The notes below the pieces were generated by a model that was given only the letters and a program-made list of their open reading frames with translations, was not told where the DNA came from and did no database searches. From NCBI GenBank assembly GCA_002702655.1, contig PABB01000063.1, forward strand, positions 1-55,796: a stretch of DNA of 55,796 bases, read 5' to 3'. The stretch comes from Planctomycetaceae bacterium. Its GTDB lineage: Bacteria; Planctomycetota; Planctomycetia; Pirellulales; Lacipirellulaceae. Each line of letters begins with the position of its first letter. Position 1 is the stretch's first letter. Made by a program: the position numbers and the translations under genes. Below are positions 34,583 to 41,654 of the stretch, in pieces.

Positions 34583-35903
34583 AGTCCGGGAATCCCGATC
34601 TCATCAATCGGGGATAAGGACTGAAGGTTTGCCAACCTTCTCGCATTTTTAGGTGCGGTGCTGACCCTTCGAGCTGGATGCCATGAGAGTGGCTTGTCCA
34701 GTTCAATGGAGGCTCGTCGGAATAATCCCGAGCAGCCTTGCTTCCCTCGTATTGAAGCAAGGTACGTCTCGAAGTAATACCGGCGTTCTATCCAATCGCG
34801 TTGCTCGCGGCTGACGCAGCCGCTGGAGCAATACAAAGCGGGCGATGCGGACAAACCTTGTTGTGTTCGCACAACAAGGCCGTGTCGATGAAACCAGATG
34901 CTGGTTTCACCTTCGACCGTGTGTCGAAGGTCAAAGCGGGTGGTCTGTGCTTTGGCACGGAGAATCCCGTCCGTGGGGTTCGGGCTTGCAGCAATGCGAG
35001 TTCGTTCAACGCGGCTGGCGTGGGGAGCTGTCTGTTGGCGACAACAGGCACCGGGACGACCATCCCGGCGACTGGGTTAAACGCCCGGCGGTGAAAAGCT
35101 CAACCATGAAAGGCCCGATTGATTACGAATGAGAGGGCTTGCCAGTGAGATTTCGAGGAGACGGTGCCGAATCGCGAAAAGCCGTTTAGGAGCGATACCC
35201 CGAGCTTCTGCTTTCGTAGGGGGAAATTCGGTGCGATTGCCATTGGCAATTTCGCCGAGAAAGTGTGGTCTGCCGGAAGGCGACTAACACCTGAGCGGAC
35301 CGGGCGATAACACGCCCTAGCAACGTGAACTCGAAGTCGAAGGTCGACACTAACGCAGGAATCACAGTGGCGTCCGGAGTTGGCACTCCGGCGGTCTGGT
35401 TTGGTGACCAGATATCGGTTCAGCTTCTCAGCCTGAATCGTGTGTGCCGTTGTGAGGGAGAGTGGCCTCGGTAGGATGCACGCGGAAGCGTGCGCGGTGA
35501 ATCAGACGAAGGTCTGGTCACGAACACTGCAATACCAATGCAGCAGTTCGTGTGTGGCAAGGCAGTCGCATCCCGTCCTTGTTTGGGAGTGATGACCCAA
35601 GCAAACGGAAACGAAAGGGCTGAGGGGTTTTGCGACAACTTCGGTTGTCCACCCTGTCTGGAGATTTGCAGTCGTCGAACCAAGCGATTGGTGCGGCGAT
35701 GTCCTTGGCGGGCAGCGTGCGGCCGATGGTGGTGACTCGGGAGAGTGACCACTTTTGGCGGCAGACTGACGACGAACACTCGGAGTGCGTCTACGCACTT
35801 GCGAATGTTCGGCTGAGGTTAGTAGGCCGTGGGCAATATGTATTGTGCGGGTACACTGACGAAAGCAGTGCTACACGCACAACATGCGACTGAACTTTCA
35901 GTC
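34583..35903 (+). ncRNA. Very large structured RNA candidate (about 1.3 kb)
   Basis: No protein-like frame exists here, yet strong local stems follow one another throughout. Examples: 34623-34640 (7 bp), 34671-34704 (8+4 bp), 34736-34762 (9 bp), 34801-34831 (6+7 bp), 34856-34879 (10 bp, UUCG loop), 34889-34909 (9 bp), 34910-34930 (8 bp), 35029-35050 (9 bp, GCGA loop), 35374-35391 (7 bp), 35478-35493 (6 bp, GGAA loop), 35519-35552 (7+5 bp), 35579-35604 (9 bp), 35634-35649 (6 bp, C-UUCG-G), 35679-35692 (5 bp, GCGA loop), 35729-35752 (9 bp, GGGA loop), 35773-35811 (6+6 bp). GNRA and UUCG loops are all in plus-strand sense. The scale recalls GOLLD and ROOL RNAs of phages and plasmids, but I cannot assign it to either. 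The ends are approximate. Confidence 0.75.
35232..35251 (+). promoter_or_regulatory. Hairpin in the large RNA complementary to the parA start
   Basis: Identical over 20 nt to 32801-32820. In the RNA it forms the TTGCC-ATT-GGCAA hairpin, flanked by GCGA/TCGC (35233-35255). The plus-strand transcript would be perfectly complementary to the parA mRNA from 8 nt before the start codon to codon 4. Confidence 0.65.
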
Positions 35904-35938
35904 AGACTCGTGGCTTTCAAGGATTTGCAAATGGCTTC

Positions 35939-35985
35939 GTGGGATTGGCCAAAATAATCCCACATTCTTGCGTCTTCAAAAGACG
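35939..35985. terminator. Hairpins between the large RNA and radC
   Basis: An 8-bp stem (GTGGGATT 35939-35946 with AATCCCAC 35956-35963) and a 6-bp stem (CGTCTT 35971-35976 with AAGACG 35980-35985) lie between the converging RNA block and the radC gene. The second overlaps the radC stop codon. A bidirectional terminator is likely, although T-runs are weak. Confidence 0.45.
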
Positions 35986-36425
35986 GTCACCGAAACGCTG
36001 TCGTCGTCCGTAACAATGACGTGGTCAAGAACAGGTATCCCAAGGCATTCTCCAGCCTTCCGCAGTCGTTCCGTGACGCGAACATCGGCATCGCTAGCGG
36101 TTAGGTCTCCGCTGGGATGGTTGTGAGCCACAATCACTGCCACTGCTCCGGCCACGATCGCTCGCTGGAAGATTTCCCTCGGTTCAGCGAGACATCGATT
36201 CGCCGTCCCGGTTGAGATGATTGAGTAGCACGACACCTGATGGACCGCATCCAGATAAAGAGCGACGAAGTGCTCGCGGCTGTTGTCCACTAGAACTTCC
36301 CGAACGAAATCCGCAACGTCGTCTTTTTCTCGCACGGATCGCTTCGTTTGTTGAGTGCTTCGGTAGTTGACTTGTACTTCTCGGATAAAGTGATCTTGAA
36401 TCCTTGTGTTTTTGTTTGTTTCCAT
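35976..36425 (-). CDS. radC: Short RadC/JAB1-domain protein
   Basis: A 149-residue protein from ATG 36425. The JAMM metal motif HNHPSGDLTASDAD is complete, preceded by VALYLDAVHQVSCYSIISTG. The N-terminal helix-hairpin-helix part of chromosomal RadC (about 225 residues) is missing, as is usual for plasmid and phage copies. The role of these mobile-element RadC proteins is unsettled: metalloprotease or anti-defence functions have been suggested, while the DNA-repair role is doubtful. The gene lies between the large RNA and an unknown gene, read on the opposite strand. Confidence 0.9.
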   Translation of the reverse strand: METNKNTRIQDHFIREVQVNYRSTQQTKRSVREKDDVADFVREVLVDNSREHFVALYLDAVHQVSCYSIISTGTANRCLAEPREIFQRAIVAGAVAVIVAHNHPSGDLTASDADVRVTERLRKAGECLGIPVLDHVIVTDDDSVSVTVF

Positions 36426-36735
36426 ACCTATTCCTGTCAATGCTTTCAGGCAGCCGGCTAGCCCGAAAGCACGTTAATCTTGCCGCCGACAGGAAGTCGG
36501 TTTCACGGCAGGTCAAGGTGGAGCCTCGGCCACAAATCCCAACAACCATGCCGAGCAGCAGCGGTTCGCAAATGCGAGCAGCGGCCCTTGATGCCGTGAT
36601 AGAATCAGAATTCGTGCGGCAAGAGGAGTATTATTGAGAACAGTGGATTCGTTATCGGAGACAGGTGAAGCTGGGTTTCTGTTTTGCAGATCTTTTGTGT
36701 TGCCAGCACATCAGAAAAGTGCTTGAACATTCGGT
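36426..36735. other. Structured intergenic region upstream of radC
   Basis: About 310 bp without a supported gene. TTCCTGTC (36431-36438) pairs with GACAGGAA (36488-36495). Between them GCTTTC (36442-36447) pairs with GAAAGC (36465-36470). CCGAC/GTCGG follows at about 36487-36500. This could be a radC leader. The remainder to 36735 shows no clear signal. Confidence 0.4.
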
Positions 36736-37407
36736 ATGAACTACCGATGCGTTGCCAGCAGCCCAGAAGGACTCGTTCAGCAAGTTGCCGTCAGCTACCT
36801 ACGGCATGGTTATTGGTGGTACGTTACCGGTCGTTTGCCCAAGAGCAAAGATCCGGTGGTCCTCGATCGCAAGCTCATTGATAAGTACGGCATCGACTTG
36901 TCAGAGCGACAGCGTTCGACGCGAAAAGCGAAGGGATTGGCCAACATGCAGTACATTCGCTACCAGCACTGGTTCTTGTTGCTGGCCACGGAAGGTCATC
37001 ACCCTTTTAAGTCGCAAGAACAAATTCGCGATTGCCGTCGGTATCCGATTCGCTTTGAGGGATATTCGATCAGTTACCGTCGCGGCGGCGTCACGCCCAG
37101 CGGTGGAGGCTCACCCAAATGGCACGCCTGCGTCAGAATTGACCCACCGACGTACCGGCAACTGAAGACGCATTTGGTCATGCGAGCGAAGCATCGCAAG
37201 GCAGAAACGCTGATCGAAGACTTCCGTCGCATTCCGTTCGCACGCTATGCACCGGTTCGACGACAAATTCTCAACATCCAGCGTGCCGTCAATCACGCCC
37301 GCAAACAAGCTGGGTTTGAGAAGATACCTATTTCAGCCCTTGCGCTTCGGCGGAAGATCGTGCAACCATTTGCGGTGGAAGCAAACAAACTTCATGAGGT
37401 CGCATGA
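36736..37407 (+). CDS. Conserved-looking basic protein of mobile elements, unknown
   Basis: A 223-residue, strongly basic protein (MNYRCVASSPEGLVQQVAVS). Later blocks are YWWYVTGRLPKSKDPVVLD, QYIRYQHWFLLLATEGHHPF, FEGYSISYRRGG and RYAPVRRQILNIQRAVNHAR. I recall similar stand-alone proteins of this length in many proteobacterial and planctomycete genomes, often near mobile DNA, but I know no function. It is too different from RAYT/IS200 transposases (no HUH motif in the right context). Its stop overlaps the ATG of the next small gene by 4 nt. Confidence 0.75.
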   Translation: MNYRCVASSPEGLVQQVAVSYLRHGYWWYVTGRLPKSKDPVVLDRKLIDKYGIDLSERQRSTRKAKGLANMQYIRYQHWFLLLATEGHHPFKSQEQIRDCRRYPIRFEGYSISYRRGGVTPSGGGSPKWHACVRIDPPTYRQLKTHLVMRAKHRKAETLIEDFRRIPFARYAPVRRQILNIQRAVNHARKQAGFEKIPISALALRRKIVQPFAVEANKLHEVA

Positions 37408-37535
37408 CAGCAGCCGCGTTCGTTTTCTTTTATTTGATCGCTGCGATCCTTGTGATGCAAAAGCCAATTCTGTTGGTCTGGGGACTCTGTCTCTACGTGC
37501 TCCTTGTGGCCAGGAGTTTCTTCGCGTCCTGGTAA
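37404..37535 (+). CDS. 43-residue single-pass membrane peptide
   Basis: ATG 37404 overlaps the previous stop (ATGA). The peptide MTAAAFVFFYLIAAILVM then PILLVWGLCLYVLLVARSFF is almost entirely hydrophobic, with one or two membrane helices and a short basic end. Such small coupled membrane peptides can be toxins, anchors or regulators. No family is assigned. The tight coupling argues that it is translated with the 223-residue protein. Confidence 0.6.
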   Translation: MTAAAFVFFYLIAAILVMQKPILLVWGLCLYVLLVARSFFASW

Positions 37536-37597
37536 TGGAAGTGGTGAAGTCTCACTCTGTGCTGCAGTCGTAAGCAGCCCGCGTTAGGGATGCGCAG

Positions 37598-37675
37598 GTT
37601 GCCCCAGCAGTCCGTAGGACCGAGCGTCTAGCGAAGCCCGCAGCAAGCCCGGCCCTGAGCAGGGCGAAGGGCAAC
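37598..37675 (+). other. Small folded element after the 43-residue gene
   Basis: GTTGCCC (37598-37604) pairs with GGGCAAC (37669-37675). Inside are GTCC-GTA-GGAC and a CCCTG/CAGGG hairpin. The motif CCGAGCGTCTAGCGAAGC (37620-37637) matches 30904-30921 with a few changes. It lies in the gene-free stretch 37536-37749 and could be a small RNA, a terminator or a recombination-related repeat near the right part of the element. Confidence 0.45.
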
Positions 37676-37749
37676 GCCCAAGGCAAATTGAATCACAAAA
37701 CTACCAGTCATGTCGTTGAGCGTGGATTTGATTTGCGACTATCCGTTCA

Positions 37750-38349
37750 TCAACCGTGACTAAAAACAGTGTAGTGTTTCGCGTCTTCGAGTTCGATGTA
37801 CGGAGAATGGTACGAGATCAATTCCAAACCAGCGTCCGGTGTTCGAAAAGAGTGGATGGTTCCCCGCGGAAACATCAGCATCGTTCCTTCCTGGACATGG
37901 GTGGTGGTCAATTCGTTGCTTTCAAGATCCGAAACGAATTCGAACGTCCCGCTCCCTCGAACAACGAAAACGACGCGATCTGAAAAATTGTGCGAATGCA
38001 ATGGCAGATTCACGGTCCCCGCTCGAAAGCTGAGTCTAAGAATGGCGTCATTGCCAGAACAGATATCTGACGCCTTCCAGATGCCGCCCGCAATCGTTTC
38101 GACTTCTTCGAACGGGGATTGCAGCGCAAGCGGATACACCTCGGTCAGTGCGACAAGATCAGGAATCGTCGAGGGATTGTCGGTGATTCGATGCCAAGAA
38201 CCGCAGGCACAAACAGGGGTAGTAATGGCTCCTGCTTGAATATCAGACGTCAAGTCTTCTACCAAAGCACGGCAGGTTCGAAACATCCGCGACAGGGCAC
38301 CAGGGTTGAAGCGAAGGGAGTCACTTCGGCTCGAAAGCAGTTCAATCAT
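37750..38349 (-). CDS. Cupin-domain protein
   Basis: A protein of about 199 residues from ATG 38349. A TTG at 38439 would add 30 residues but would overlap the divergent gene. The cupin barrel is in the C-terminal half: LPLHSHNFSDRVVFVVRGSG (metal-binding His-x-His) and MLMFPRGTIHSFRTPD. The N-terminal part (SRMFRTCRALVEDLTSDIQA, CACGSWHRITDNPS) is not recognised. It could be a small-ligand sensor or a dioxygenase-type enzyme. It borders the gene-free end of the plasmid-like element. Confidence 0.7.
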   Translation of the reverse strand: MIELLSSRSDSLRFNPGALSRMFRTCRALVEDLTSDIQAGAITTPVCACGSWHRITDNPSTIPDLVALTEVYPLALQSPFEEVETIAGGIWKASDICSGNDAILRLSFRAGTVNLPLHSHNFSDRVVFVVRGSGTFEFVSDLESNELTTTHVQEGTMLMFPRGTIHSFRTPDAGLELISYHSPYIELEDAKHYTVFSHG

Positions 38350-38414
38350 TTGAAAAATACTGTCGTCGTGGAGTTTTGCTTTTTCGAAACTAGCGATGGT
38401 GATATGCAAACGGG

Positions 38415-38999
38415 ATGAGATCGCCCGAAACGCTGTCAAAACGAGAATGCATCGAAGTGTTGGTGGAGGAGTATCGCAGCCTAAATGCCCTTCTCCTCTT
38501 TCGCCTTTCAGCCCTGGATCGCCGGCTACCGGCCTCGGTCGGATTCATGGCAGCCGCTGTGGCCGCTACGCTTTCATTGCCCATTGAATCTCGAATCGCC
38601 GTATTGATCCTCACGCCTTCCGCTGTTCTCTGGATGGTCCGTACCACGATCCAGCACGCGATGGCCAAGGAAGACCATCTGCGTCGTATCGCGGAAATTG
38701 AGGTCTTGATCAACGAACTCGCTGGCCGAGATTTACTTGCTTTCCAAAGCCAGCATCCAAATCGTGCCGCCGCCACGGCAGGACGAAGCGGGACCGCAAC
38801 GGTGATTGCCACCGCCGCCGGAGCAGTCTTGTTGTTGGTCCTCTGCTTGGTGCTTTTTAGCCTCGACACCGGGCCATTCCCGTACGGGTTGTATCTGGGA
38901 TACGTCGGTCTTATCGCCGCGGATGTGGTCCTGGGCCCCATGCGTCTCTCCCGATACAGCTACGCCAAGCGACCAAAGTTTCTCGAAGCATCTCGCTGA
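38415..38999 (+). CDS. Membrane protein with four predicted helices
   Basis: A 194-residue protein with two pairs of hydrophobic segments: SVGFMAAAVAATLSLPIES, RIAVLILTPSAVLWMVRTTI, TVIATAAGAVLLLVLCLVLF and LYLGYVGLIAADVVLGPMRL. A cytoplasmic-looking loop (about 78-125, IQHAMAKEDHLRRIAEIEVL) joins them. No family is recognised. It diverges from the cupin gene and is followed by an HTH gene. The group resembles small regulatory or defence-type modules; function is unknown. Confidence 0.65.
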   Translation: MRSPETLSKRECIEVLVEEYRSLNALLLFRLSALDRRLPASVGFMAAAVAATLSLPIESRIAVLILTPSAVLWMVRTTIQHAMAKEDHLRRIAEIEVLINELAGRDLLAFQSQHPNRAAATAGRSGTATVIATAAGAVLLLVLCLVLFSLDTGPFPYGLYLGYVGLIAADVVLGPMRLSRYSYAKRPKFLEASR

Positions 39000-39059
39000 C
39001 GGCGAGATCACACTCATCGTGTGTAGCCATGTTAGACACTAATAAGTGTGATGTAAAGC

Positions 39060-39275
39060 ATGGACACGAACCCCGACATCCTTGCCACCGTTGGCGCCAC
39101 CCTGCGAAAACTGCGTGAAAAACGCGGCTGGTCGCAGGAGGAGCTGGGTTTCGAGTCTGGGCTTCACAGAAATTACATCGGCGGAATCGAGCGAGGCGAA
39201 CGAAATGTCGCGCTCCTGAATTTGGCAAAATTGGCCAAGGCCTTAGGCGTCAGGCCTCGAGATCTACTTCCCTGA
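39060..39275 (+). CDS. XRE-family HTH regulator
   Basis: A 71-residue protein that is little more than a Cro/CI-type [23 protein letters not shown] (helices 1-2) and [20 protein letters not shown] (recognition helix), with a short tail RPRDLLP. This is the minimal size of phage- and plasmid-type repressors. It lies just upstream of the metal-resistance cluster, in the same direction, and may control neighbouring genes. Confidence 0.88.
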   Translation: MDTNPDILATVGATLRKLREKRGWSQEELGFESGLHRNYIGGIERGERNVALLNLAKLAKALGVRPRDLLP

Positions 39276-39328
39276 ACAAAGTCGTGATTGCTGACTCGAC
39301 TGACTCACTCAACGCAAATGGAGTCACC

Positions 39329-39357
39329 TTGACGCTGGAACGCAGGTTTGGTATCCT
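39329..39357 (+). promoter_or_regulatory. Sigma-70-like promoter of the metal cluster
   Basis: TTGACG (39329-39334), 17-bp spacer, TATCCT (39352-39357). The start of the Cys-rich gene lies 30 bp downstream. The hexamers match the consensus at 5 of 6 and 4 of 6 positions with ideal spacing. No MerR-type extended spacer or clear palindrome is seen within it. Confidence 0.6.
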
Positions 39358-39386
39358 GCTACTTCCGTTTCTGTCACTAGGTTGCC

Positions 39387-39782
39387 ATGATTCGTCTTCT
39401 GTTCCTACTTTTTATCGCTTGTCGCGTGATTGCTTGCCCAGTTTGCTGCGCAGGTGGTGATGTGTACGTGAGTGGAGTTGGAGCTGCATCGCATTCCTGT
39501 TCATGCGTGCACGAGGTTGGGACCTCATGTGATGATGGTCGGAACTCTGAGCCGATTAAGTCGCCCTGTCCGTGTGAAACCGGATGCGAGTGTCAGATCA
39601 CAGGAGAGATGGGGCATCGGGTTACGGTCGACGTTCAGTGGATGATGGACTATGCGCCGCTCTGTTTGGACACGCGCGATCTCTCCGACGTGCTTGTGGT
39701 TCGGTTCGAGGAACAGCCTCGCCGACTTGATCTGCCTACTGGTCGATCGGTGCGCCTTGCGCACGCTTCTCTTTTAATCTAG
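39387..39782 (+). CDS. Small Cys-rich exported protein (metal cluster, copy 1)
   Basis: A 131-residue protein with a short signal peptide (MIRLLFLLFIACRVIA) and 12 or more Cys residues in pairs: CPVCCAGG, SCSCVHEV, CPCETGCECQ. A Cys-poor C-terminal half (VQWMMDYAPLCLDTRDLSDV) follows. It is the first gene after the promoter and precedes the RND pump. A comparable protein ends the cluster (54755-55162). Periplasmic metal binding is a fair inference; no named family is known to me. Confidence 0.75.
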   Translation: MIRLLFLLFIACRVIACPVCCAGGDVYVSGVGAASHSCSCVHEVGTSCDDGRNSEPIKSPCPCETGCECQITGEMGHRVTVDVQWMMDYAPLCLDTRDLSDVLVVRFEEQPRRLDLPTGRSVRLAHASLLI

Positions 39783-39957
39783 GCCGCTGCTGGCCTTTGC
39801 TCGCTAACCAGCGAACTGCGTTGCTGTTTCCAAACTTCGGTTGTCGCTGCGCGGTTTAATTCGACTCGTCTGGTTGGCAGGCATCCACGGTTCGTGCTTG
39901 GAAACGCAACGGTTGCGTTTCGAGCTTGTCCAATTCATTGCCAGCAGGAGTCGTTCC

Positions 39958-41643
39958 ATGAGTCATTCCATTGTTGATGCGCCGAAACAGACCCCACCGC
40001 GTCATCCGGCGGAGCCATCCGCCAACAATCATCAGGTCAGTACAGCCGAACCCGAGAAGGATAAGAAAACCGAGCAACGCGGACCACTCCGGCGTGGGTT
40101 GTCTGCTGTCCTAAGCAGCATCGGGCCGACGTTGGTTCTGATTGGCTTTGCCGCGGTCTTCTACTACGGGCACCACAACGATTGGCGAATTCCTAAGTTC
40201 GCCGCGTTGACTGGAAGTGTTGAAACGGTCGCCGACGATTGGTGTGAAGAACATGCCGTGCCGGAGTCGATCTGCGTCGAGTGCGATCCTACCCTGATGC
40301 CCAAAGGCCCCGACTACGGTTGGTGCGAGGTCCATGGTGTTCACAACTGCGTTTTGGATCATCCCGATGTCGCTCAACTGAAGGAGACACCGTCGATCTC
40401 GCCGAACGATCTTGAGCGAGCCTCTCGGGCGTTGGCCGTCGCTCCGCGAAAAGAGAACAACAGTGCCTGCGAGATTTACCAGACCCGCATTCAGTTTGCT
40501 TCGATCGAGTCCGTGTCGCAGGCTGGCGTTGATGTGGAACTCGTCGATCGTGCTCCAATCGTCGAAGCGATCACCGGCAGCGGCGAGATTGTTTACGACC
40601 CAACTCGCCGGGCCAGCCTGGCATCCCGATTGCCAGGTACCGTCTGGTCGGTGGCCAAAAATGTGGGCGATTCGGTCGCAAAAGGCGAAGTCCTAGCGAT
40701 CATCGATGCGGCGCAGGTCGGCGAGTTGAAAACGACGTTGCTGCGAGCTCTTGCGGAAGAACGGTTGCAGAAGCAAAACGTCGACCGGCTGGCTGATACG
40801 CGCGGTGCTGTTCCTGGTTCGCGAATCCTGGATGCGAGAGCCGCCTTGGCCAAGGCCCAGGCGGACGTGTTGGCCGCCGACCAGTCGTTGCGAAATTTAG
40901 GGTTGCCTGTCGATATCGATTCGCTGAACGGGTTGAGCGAACAAGAGGTGCTCGACCGACTGCGGCTAGTGGGGATTCCCGATGACGTCCGTCGGCAGAT
41001 CGACTCGCCAGCGATCACGTCAAACTTGCTACCGATTCGCTCGCCGATCGACGGAACGGTGACCGAGCGAAACGTCGCTCCCGGCGAAGTCGTCGATCCG
41101 GCACGCATCCTGTTCGACGTCGCCGACATTCGCCAAATGTGGTTGACGTTGAACCTGCCGCTGGAAAACCTCAATCAACTGGCCGTCGGTCAGAAAGTTC
41201 ATTTCCACGCTGATGGGAGCCGGGAGAAGATTGAAGGAACTCTCGATTGGATTTCGACGTCGGCCGATCGGATGACGCGTTTGGTGCAGGTCCGCGCGGT
41301 GCTTCGCAATCCCGACGGACGCCTTCGCAATGAGACGTTCGGCACCGGCGAAGTGATTCTGCGCGAAGAGTCCGACTCTATCGTGATTCCCACGGGGGCG
41401 TCGCACTGGGAAGGTTGCTGCCAAGTTGTTTTCGTGCGTGACAAGCATTACTTCGATAGCCCCAACAGTTTCAAAGTCTTTCACGTCCGTTCGGTACGCC
41501 TGGGTGCCACGAACGGCGAATTTACGGAGGTCATCTCTGGCGTCCTGCCCGGCGAAGTGATCGCGACCGACGGTAGCGACGTGCTACGGGCTCAGCTTCT
41601 TAAAAACAACTTAGGCGCAGGCTGTGACTGCGTCGCCGAATAG
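39958..41643 (+). CDS. RND efflux periplasmic adaptor (CzcB/CusB-like)
   Basis: A 561-residue membrane-fusion protein. AGGAG precedes ATG 39958 by 7 nt; residues further upstream are not credible. Membrane helix at about 54-71 (IGPTLVLIGFAAVFYYGH). Next is a metal-binding Cys/His region: DWCEEHAVPESICVECD (94-110) and GWCEVHGVHNC (121-131). HlyD-type adaptor domains follow: lipoyl ASRLPGTVWSVAKNVGDSV, an alpha-hairpin with repeated Leu and Ala, and beta-barrel RSPIDGTVTERNVAPGEVVD. It would link the inner-membrane pump CzcA to an outer-membrane channel. No channel gene (CzcC) is present. The added N-terminal Cys module is unusual. Confidence 0.9.
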   Translation: MSHSIVDAPKQTPPRHPAEPSANNHQVSTAEPEKDKKTEQRGPLRRGLSAVLSSIGPTLVLIGFAAVFYYGHHNDWRIPKFAALTGSVETVADDWCEEHAVPESICVECDPTLMPKGPDYGWCEVHGVHNCVLDHPDVAQLKETPSISPNDLERASRALAVAPRKENNSACEIYQTRIQFASIESVSQAGVDVELVDRAPIVEAITGSGEIVYDPTRRASLASRLPGTVWSVAKNVGDSVAKGEVLAIIDAAQVGELKTTLLRALAEERLQKQNVDRLADTRGAVPGSRILDARAALAKAQADVLAADQSLRNLGLPVDIDSLNGLSEQEVLDRLRLVGIPDDVRRQIDSPAITSNLLPIRSPIDGTVTERNVAPGEVVDPARILFDVADIRQMWLTLNLPLENLNQLAVGQKVHFHADGSREKIEGTLDWISTSADRMTRLVQVRAVLRNPDGRLRNETFGTGEVILREESDSIVIPTGASHWEGCCQVVFVRDKHYFDSPNSFKVFHVRSVRLGATNGEFTEVISGVLPGEVIATDGSDVLRAQLLKNNLGAGCDCVAE

Positions 41644-41654
41644 GGAGAGCACGG

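Noticed and set aside
34889-34930. CRISPR array suggested by the closely spaced hairpins
   Set aside because: The hairpins differ in sequence from one another and no repeat-spacer periodicity exists. No CRISPR array was seen anywhere in the window, and the Cas4-like protein is not near one.
34248-35893. Several short plus- and minus-strand frames of 60-120 residues inside the large RNA block
   Set aside because: They overlap one another in all frames, have no SD, no family character and unnatural composition, and hairpins cross them without regard to codons.
34583-35903. Group I or group II intron as explanation of the structured block
   Set aside because: I found no domain V-like hairpin, no intron-encoded reverse transcriptase or homing endonuclease and no interrupted gene at its borders. 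A formal covariance-model search was not possible.
36736-37407. RAYT or IS200-like transposase
   Set aside because: The HUH and Tyr motifs of these transposases are missing, and no flanking REP palindromes fit.
39841-39957. Upstream extension of the CzcB-like protein
   Set aside because: The added residues are Arg/Leu-rich without conservation, and a good SD precedes the ATG at 39958.
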